DNA of 64,000 nucleotides from Hymenoscyphus infarciens (taxonomy: Eukaryota > Ascomycota > Leotiomycetes > Helotiales > Helotiaceae): the NCBI GenBank assembly GCA_001414345.1, contig LLCB01000255.1:1-64000 (forward strand). The letters run 5' to 3'. The position numbers and the translations under genes are program-made. The notes beneath the pieces are model-generated. The model searched no databases. It was not told the DNA's origin and saw nothing but the letters and a program-made list of their open reading frames with translations. Shown one piece after another: positions 58,330-64,000 of the stretch (position 1 is its first letter; each line of letters begins with the position of its first letter).

Positions 58330-58960
58330 TATAGTACTTTAGTATAGCCTACATCTACTCATATTTTATACAGCGTTTTAGCTTTCCCTGCCTAAACGTT
58401 CCTAGGTATTAGGGTAAGGAAGAATACTCTGCTATATTAGAATATAATAGAATAGAATAACTCTACTTATAAGATATAATAGAAGAGGAAGAATAATTAT
58501 AAAAGAAGGATTAGAGTAAATAGCTAGGAAAGCTAAAAAGAGGAGCTAGGAAGAGAGAGAAGAGCAAGGAGTATAAGATAAGAGTAGCTAAGAGAGAAAG
58601 AGTCCTTCTCTAAATAAAACGTAAAGTAGGTTAGTTTATAAGAGAAATATACTATCTCTACTATAGCGACTTTACGTACTTCTATAGAATAATATATAAT
58701 CCTTCCTCTCCTCCCCGCTAGGCACCGAAAGGAACTTAGCTTTATATAGGATTAGAAGAGATAAGCGTGTTGAAAGTATAAGATTAGAAGAGAGAGGCGT
58801 ATTAAAGGCTAGGGAGAGGATATAATAGGCTAGGAGGGCTTGAAATAAGGGGATGTGATAAAGAAGAATAGCCTTAAAAGTAAGGAAAGGCACGGATAAG
58901 AAGTTTTCGGAAGGATAGGAGTGCTAATCCGGCTAGGAAATCTAAAAGGCTGATTTTATG
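58330..58960. repeat. AT-rich island, probably RIP-affected
   Basis: Composition changes sharply to TpA-rich, CpA/TpG-poor DNA with words such as TATAATAGAAGA and AGCTAGGAAG repeated loosely. No coding frame. It looks like a second RIP-mutated fragment; no terminal repeats were found. Confidence 0.55.
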
Positions 58961-59336
58961 TATATTTTTCAGACCATTGGGTGGTAAGTAGTACGCCTTG
59001 CTGTTTAGGCTTCTCCCATACAGTGCACCATACTCAGCTTCCCTTAATAAATCTCGGGATCGTTTGGGCATCATCAGTTCAGCCAAGACTTACAAAGAAG
59101 AAAGATTAAAAACTCAGAAGCAGACAAGAACTCTCACTCATCGAAAAGAATCGTCACTGCTTTCCAGACGTGAGCGAGCAAGCTTGGGTAATTGAAGTAG
59201 GACCTACCAATGGCGAGCCCATGTATGTTCCATACCCAGAAACTCCCAATCCAGCAGCGAATTTCTGTAAATCACCATGATCATACACTTATCAGAACCG
59301 AGCTACGAAGAGAATCGAGGTCTACGCGAAAGCACA

Positions 59337-59376
59337 GAAACAAACAAACAAACAAACAAACAAACAAACAAACAAA
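59337..59376. repeat. (AAAC)10 microsatellite
   Basis: Forty bases of the perfect tetranucleotide AAAC/ACAA in a gene-free region. Confidence 0.9.
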
Positions 59377-60540
59377 AAGAAAATCCGACACGCGCAGAAG
59401 ATCCCGCAGAAGAAGCATCACTTCCCCAACCCTAACCCCGAACCCTAACTTCTTCTCGAGTCACAGCGACCACAACTCCAACGATTCCAATCGCGCAGGA
59501 GAACCGAGTTAATTTCCCAGTCTCGGTCGAACATCCAAGGATCCAGACCAGAGAAAAGATATTCAACTCCTAGGTAAATCCATCACAAAGTTCTCGCGCG
59601 CCTAGAAAAGCAGTTTAAGTCTTCTATTGATAGACACCCAAGGCGTATAGAACCGAGCTCGAATCTTAAAAGACACTACCTCACCCGACAACTAACAAAT
59701 ACAAAATCCATACAAAAGGACCTAGAAGTCTGAGGAGGGAACGCAGTTATGTACTGTAACCGTCGTTCCAAGTATGTCCAAAATCCCACCCGGTCTCGCC
59801 AACTTGCTGATGCAGTAAGTTGGTAACTCACGTACTATCCACTCTCCCGGCATCCTGCCATTATTGGTTTAATCTCTCTCCTATACCCAGGTCATAGAAA
59901 TTCAAGGAAGACAGTACGAAATCACGCTATATAAACCTACTCGTAGATCGCATTCAAAGTCGAGATGGAAGGAGGACTGAAGTTCCAATCACCCAAAGCA
60001 TTTCGAAAGCAGTACTTTTCATTCCGGCGCACACGAACTATTTACAAACTAAAAGCTCCATGGCAAGAAAGAAGACTCGCCTACTATTACACAATGAGAA
60101 TAAAGCAAAGAAAAAACAATTCATTTCGTTCATAAACCCGATTTCTATCTAAACCTCATCGACCTATTTTTTGATTACCTATCTCCCATGTTTCTAGTAT
60201 TCCGCCTTAAAAGACCTATACTCTCATCGTTTCTGTCTCATGTATCTGACCAACCCCCCAGATCTGTATCAGTGAGAGCCAGGATTGAAATATCCGCTCA
60301 TCGTGAATCTACCCCCAGACCGGCCCGATAAACGCCCTGATTCCACATCCCATCAGAGTCCCTTTGAACAATGAAGAAGAATGCAAACGAAATCTAACGC
60401 CCAGGTCACAAAGTCGTTATAAATCCGAAAATCAGAACGTGCATCTGTCACATACATCCAGCCACCAACGCCGACACAGCCTGAGAACATCACCCTTGCA
60501 CGGAAAATGAAAACTCGACATCTCAGGAAAAGGAAACGAA

Positions 60541-62382
60541 TCATACTTCACAGAATCTCTCCTTTCCTCTCTTGACGAAACGTAGAGGTATTGATATTCC
60601 CTTGGCGAACTGCACAGTGATGACACAAGTCATCTTCTCTCGCAAAATGGTATGTGCTTTCTCGCTGGCCTTCTGCCACACGGCACCTTTCTCCTCAGGT
60701 GACATATTGATGACCTCTTCGTCACTTGCCCATTCGTCGACAGCGAGCTCAACGGTACACTCGGAAAGAGTAACAGCCAGGGCTGCCATCATCTCGACTT
60801 GTGCAAATCGTCTTCCAAGACACGAACGTTGACCATCACTGAATGGAATGTAGGCTCCTGTGGGCGGCTTTTGCGATTTGGTATTGGGGCTCGAGGGTGA
60901 ATCGGCAGGGCTATTGTAACCATTGCCATCACCATGTTTCTTTTTGCCCGTCATCCACCGTTCTGGTTTGAACTCCTCGAGATCATTATCAAGGTTATCG
61001 AGAGGGAAAGCGGGATTTTGCGGATCTGTTGGTGGACCATGCGGCCAGCAGTGAGGATTTCTGTGCACGCTTGGAACGCACAATCTAATCAAAGTGTTTG
61101 AGGGAAGAGTGACATCCTTGCCATCGATATTCAGTCTTTGAGGTCGAAGAGTGGTTTTCGGTAGAGTCAATGTTGGCGAGACGAGTCTGAGAGATTCACT
61201 CACGGCCGCTCCCAGAAAACCATCCAAAAGACGAGGAAAATCATGTTCGAGTGACCATTTTGATGCAGGCCGACCTCGAGTGATGTCGTCCAGTTCTCTG
61301 TGAACCTTTTGCTGAATCTTTGGATGGAGAGCGAGTAGTATGAGGGTGAAGTGCATGGTATTTGCCGAAGTTTCGTGCCCTGCAACCATGAAAACGAAAA
61401 GATTCCCCAGAACCTCGCTGTCGCTAAGGGCAAAAGATTGGGCCAATGGAGCTCCGGATTTGGTTGAGTGTCCTTTGACCAGTTGTCCGAGTAAGTCTGT
61501 GCCGAAACCTTCGTGGGCGGAGCCTGCGAGAATGGCAGATCGTCGAGTGCGTATCATGGTTTGCATCTGGGACTTCCAGTCTTCATAAGCCTTGATCAAT
61601 CTACGAACCACCATGCCTGGGATTCTGTGGATAATCCATTTTGGGAGCATCATCAAAGCCATGATTGGAACGACATTAACACTGACATACTCCAAAGAGG
61701 AGGTGAACAAGGTAGAGTTCTCTCCCAGACCTGCGCGTCCAAGAACCTCGAGACTCAACCGCATTATGTCATCTCCTACATTTTTGACCGTGTGGGAACC
61801 ACTGTTCACTCCTTGGAGCTTCGATATCATGACCTCACTCAGGCCAAGAGACTCCTTCCAAACCAGCTGATTGTTCTTCTCCGAGAATGCAGGTCGAGTC
61901 AATTTACGATGATGGCGCCAGGCATTGCCTTCGGAGGAGACCACATTCTTTCCATATATATCAATCTGCTTGTAGATGGCGACGGGCTTTGGAAAGTCGT
62001 TGCCTCGAGAGAGGATTTGCGAGATGACATGGCCATCGGCAGTGTTCAGAACATTTCCACCGGGGGCGACAACGAGGAAGGTATCTGTGCCAAATTTCTT
62101 GAAAGGCGCATGGCGAAGTTTGAGAGGCCAGAGAGAAGTCGTCAGAAGGCGCCACGATGTGACTGAAGGTGCGGGGAGTAGACGGTCCAAGACGCGCAGG
62201 ACAGTCAACCTGAGGAGCTTGGCCATTAAGAAATTGTAAACAAAACAAGGAACGACGACATATCGCAGACCGGTGCTCCTAGCTTTGCGAATGTTGTTGA
62301 GGAGTGGAAGGAAGACCCAGAGAAGAAATAATGCGACCAAGGGGAGGAGGAACTTGTCCAAACTGGGCGTGAGGGTCTGCAT
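60541..62382 (-). CDS. Cytochrome P450 monooxygenase, intact
   Basis: Intronless 613-residue membrane-bound P450. An N-terminal hydrophobic anchor (LLPLVALFLLWVFLPLL) is followed by the full set of motifs: I-helix AGHETS at 334-339, ExxR as ESLR at 396-399, PERW at 473-476, and the haem loop FSDGQRSCLG with the ligand Cys521. It is about 100 residues longer than many P450s because of an insertion between PERW and the haem loop (about 480-508, rich in Gly, Ser, Pro, Asn) and a C-terminal extension. It would hydroxylate a small molecule at the ER using a P450 reductase. No neighbouring secondary-metabolite core enzyme is present in this window, so the substrate is open. Unlike the copy at 9.8-12.0 kb, this gene is undamaged and unspliced; the two are not close relatives by motif context. 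Confidence 0.93.
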   Translation of the reverse strand: MQTLTPSLDKFLLPLVALFLLWVFLPLLNNIRKARSTGLRYVVVPCFVYNFLMAKLLRLTVLRVLDRLLPAPSVTSWRLLTTSLWPLKLRHAPFKKFGTDTFLVVAPGGNVLNTADGHVISQILSRGNDFPKPVAIYKQIDIYGKNVVSSEGNAWRHHRKLTRPAFSEKNNQLVWKESLGLSEVMISKLQGVNSGSHTVKNVGDDIMRLSLEVLGRAGLGENSTLFTSSLEYVSVNVVPIMALMMLPKWIIHRIPGMVVRRLIKAYEDWKSQMQTMIRTRRSAILAGSAHEGFGTDLLGQLVKGHSTKSGAPLAQSFALSDSEVLGNLFVFMVAGHETSANTMHFTLILLALHPKIQQKVHRELDDITRGRPASKWSLEHDFPRLLDGFLGAAVSESLRLVSPTLTLPKTTLRPQRLNIDGKDVTLPSNTLIRLCVPSVHRNPHCWPHGPPTDPQNPAFPLDNLDNDLEEFKPERWMTGKKKHGDGNGYNSPADSPSSPNTKSQKPPTGAYIPFSDGQRSCLGRRFAQVEMMAALAVTLSECTVELAVDEWASDEEVINMSPEEKGAVWQKASEKAHTILREKMTCVITVQFAKGISIPLRFVKRGKERFCEV

Positions 62383-64000
62383 GATGGCTAGACTTCAGGA
62401 CTTCCCGGGTGGACGGTGGACGTTGACGGTCGGTGGCAGACGTCTTTGAGAATGTAATCTGATGCTTGTATTGCGCGCTACATGAGCGACATTGAGGTTG
62501 GTGGTCGGTGGTCGGTGGTCGGTGGTCGGTGGTCGTTAGATTCACGGTGAAGTTTGCGCTTTCAGAGAATCTTTGTCGCGATGCACGTAGAAGTTGATAT
62601 TAGGTGAGGTGGTGGAATTGAGAACAGCAAAGTTGGAAATGGCGTGACGACGCGCTGGGGCAAGTATAGAGAAGGAGGATTGAAGGTGAAGTTGAAGATT
62701 AGGGAAGCGAGAGACGGGACCGAACTTCACAGGTGAAGGTGAGATTGGAGAGATTGGAGCAAGAGTTGAGTTGAGTACGAGTCGTGGACGCAGGGCAGAG
62801 GTTGGAAGATGGAATGAAAGAGAGAGGAGGACACAAAGTGACGGGAGCAGGTGAGGGGGAGAATTGGGAAAGAGCAAAAGGGGAGAAGGGGGGAAGGGAA
62901 GGGAAGGGAAGGAACGGTGGGAGGTCTGGTTCTGGTTCTGGTTCTTCTGCTTCTCCTTCTGCTCCCAGCTCAGAGACAAGATCACGTCTCACCAGGAAGG
63001 TACGACCAGGACGAAAATCATAGTAAATGCAGGTGCTGCTGGTCGCGTCGCGTTGGACATTGCGTGACGATTCACAAATCAAAGTCGTTGTATTCAAGTG
63101 AGGGAACATTGCTAATGACTGACAACAATCATTGTGAGCCATGATTTCTGGTATCGGACGGGATCTTGGGCGTCAAATCACTTTGTCGTTGAGGATGATC
63201 ACGTGGATCTGGATCTGGATCTGGTTCAGCCTAATCTAATGGCGGCGTTTCCCCTGCAGGTGGTGACGTGCAGTGCACTTGAACCACACTTGAACCACAC
63301 TTGAAGCTATTCGCAGATATAAATACAAAGTCGGAATGCCTCCCCCTCCCCACACGGAGCTAGCTGTCCCCACACGGAGCTAGCTGGGCTATTTACGTCG
63401 CGTAATGTCCGAAGGTCATACATCTGACACTCTCCCTCCCACCATCAACGTAGGGCACCGTCAACCTCGCATCTACAGATCCCACGCATCTTACAACGGC
63501 CCGCCACTCCTCTGCCCACGCTGACTAGGCTATATTTATTGTTCGTGGGTACTAGACTCGCAGAATCGTGTACTATACAACTTGGGAAACAAACTGCTTC
63601 CGTAACACCTACGCCTGCGCCTGCGCCTGCGCCTGCGCCTACCAAGGGCAGAGAGGGGGAGAGAGATGGAGAGATACCAGTCGAGACATGCGTCGGAGGA
63701 AATCAGCGGAAATCAAGCCGCAAGGCATGGTGCAGCTTTGGTACTCTCCAGTACTCCTCATGTAACTGTAACTATAAATGCCGAGCTGCGGTGGAGGACG
63801 ATCCTTGGCTATTGTGCTACAGTCAGCCCAGCTGGTGAAGGTGAAGGTGAAGGTGAAGGTGAAGGTGAAGCGTGAGCAACGGCCACCTCGTTCTCTGATC
63901 TAGTTCGTATCTATTTCGTATCTAGTTCCTATCTCCAGTTCCAATCAAATGAGATGGAAAAAAGGCACGCCTTGCACATGATGCATGTCCAACGCATGTG
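62383..64000. other. P450 upstream region rich in simple repeats
   Basis: No supported gene up to the window edge. Contains (GGTGGTC)x5 at about 62500-62535, (GATCTG)n near 63204-63225, a triplicated CACTTGAACCA word near 63278-63305, a 20-bp-spaced duplication of CCCCACACGGAGCTAGCTG at about 63348-63386, (GCGCCT)n at about 63612-63640 and (GGTGAA)x6 at 63835-63870. Overlapping low-complexity frames here are artefacts of these repeats. The left part is the likely promoter and leader of the P450. Confidence 0.55.

Larger units (their letters stand above)
58059..60540. other. Gene-poor stretch with an AT-rich island and a tetranucleotide run
   Basis: No supported gene. It contains the AT-rich block at 58330-58960 (separate entry), an (AAAC)10 run at 59337-59376 and long stretches of unremarkable DNA up to the P450 3' UTR. 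A 100-codon plus-strand frame at 59210-59512 is dominated by the tetranucleotide run and was not accepted. Confidence 0.45.

Noticed and set aside
59210..59512. 100-codon plus-strand frame
   Set aside because: Dominated by the (AAAC) microsatellite, which reads as a TNKQ repeat; no supporting feature.
1..64000. CRISPR arrays, rRNA genes, bacterial-type operons or telomeric repeats
   Set aside because: None seen. The repeats present are simple tandem arrays or inverted repeats, and gene structure is clearly fungal.

Overview
The window is nuclear DNA of a filamentous ascomycete (Pezizomycotina). A leotiomycete-type fungus is my guess from gene content, not something the sequence proves. The grounds are genes with short GT-AG introns (mostly 48-63 nt) with CTAAC-like branch points, a HET-domain protein, a bZIP/DUF3425 regulator, a SUR7-type membrane protein, a PPZ-type phosphatase, fungal P450s, and two AT-rich islands depleted in CpA/TpG that look like RIP-degraded repeats. 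All coordinates below come from splicing by eye.

Layout. 0.7-2.2 kb (+): bZIP/DUF3425 factor. 6.1-8.2 kb (-): HET-domain protein. 9.8-12.0 kb (+): broken cytochrome P450. 12.8-13.8 kb (-): SUR7/PalI-like tetraspan. 17.0-18.7 kb (+): PPZ-like Ser/Thr phosphatase. 20.05-21.74 kb (+): a coiled-coil, tail-anchored protein split over about 20 exons, most of them micro-exons of 12-30 nt. 22.3-22.5 kb (+): a small membrane protein. 22.9-24.4 kb (+): mitochondrial-carrier-like protein with 8 exons. 25.6-37.3 kb: four short Cys-rich proteins sharing one cysteine pattern, interspersed with a patatin-type lipase (30.2-32.6 kb, +), a 92-bp MITE, minisatellites and an AT-rich foldback repeat. 37.7-39.0 kb (-): zinc alcohol dehydrogenase. 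40.2-40.9 kb (+): Ser/Thr-rich surface protein with broken frame. 41.3-43.4 kb (-): AME1/CENP-U-like kinetochore protein. 43.8-48.1 kb (+): GH106-type rhamnosidase. 48.9-51.8 kb (+): a 3-beta-HSD/hemerythrin fusion. 52.5-54.9 kb (+): GNAT-ankyrin protein. 56.5-58.1 kb (-): decayed CorA-like gene. 60.5-62.4 kb (-): intact P450.

The genes do not form an obvious biosynthetic cluster. Housekeeping genes (PPZ, AME1, lipase, SUR7, carrier) alternate with accessory loci (HET, P450s, rhamnosidase, Cys-rich family, pseudogenes). The most unusual item is the micro-exon gene at 20.05-21.74 kb. Its internal exons are nearly all multiples of three in length and all joined in phase 2, and the spliced frame gives an uninterrupted coiled coil ending in a membrane anchor. 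Next in interest are the dehydrogenase-hemerythrin fusion and the local family of Cys-rich small proteins.
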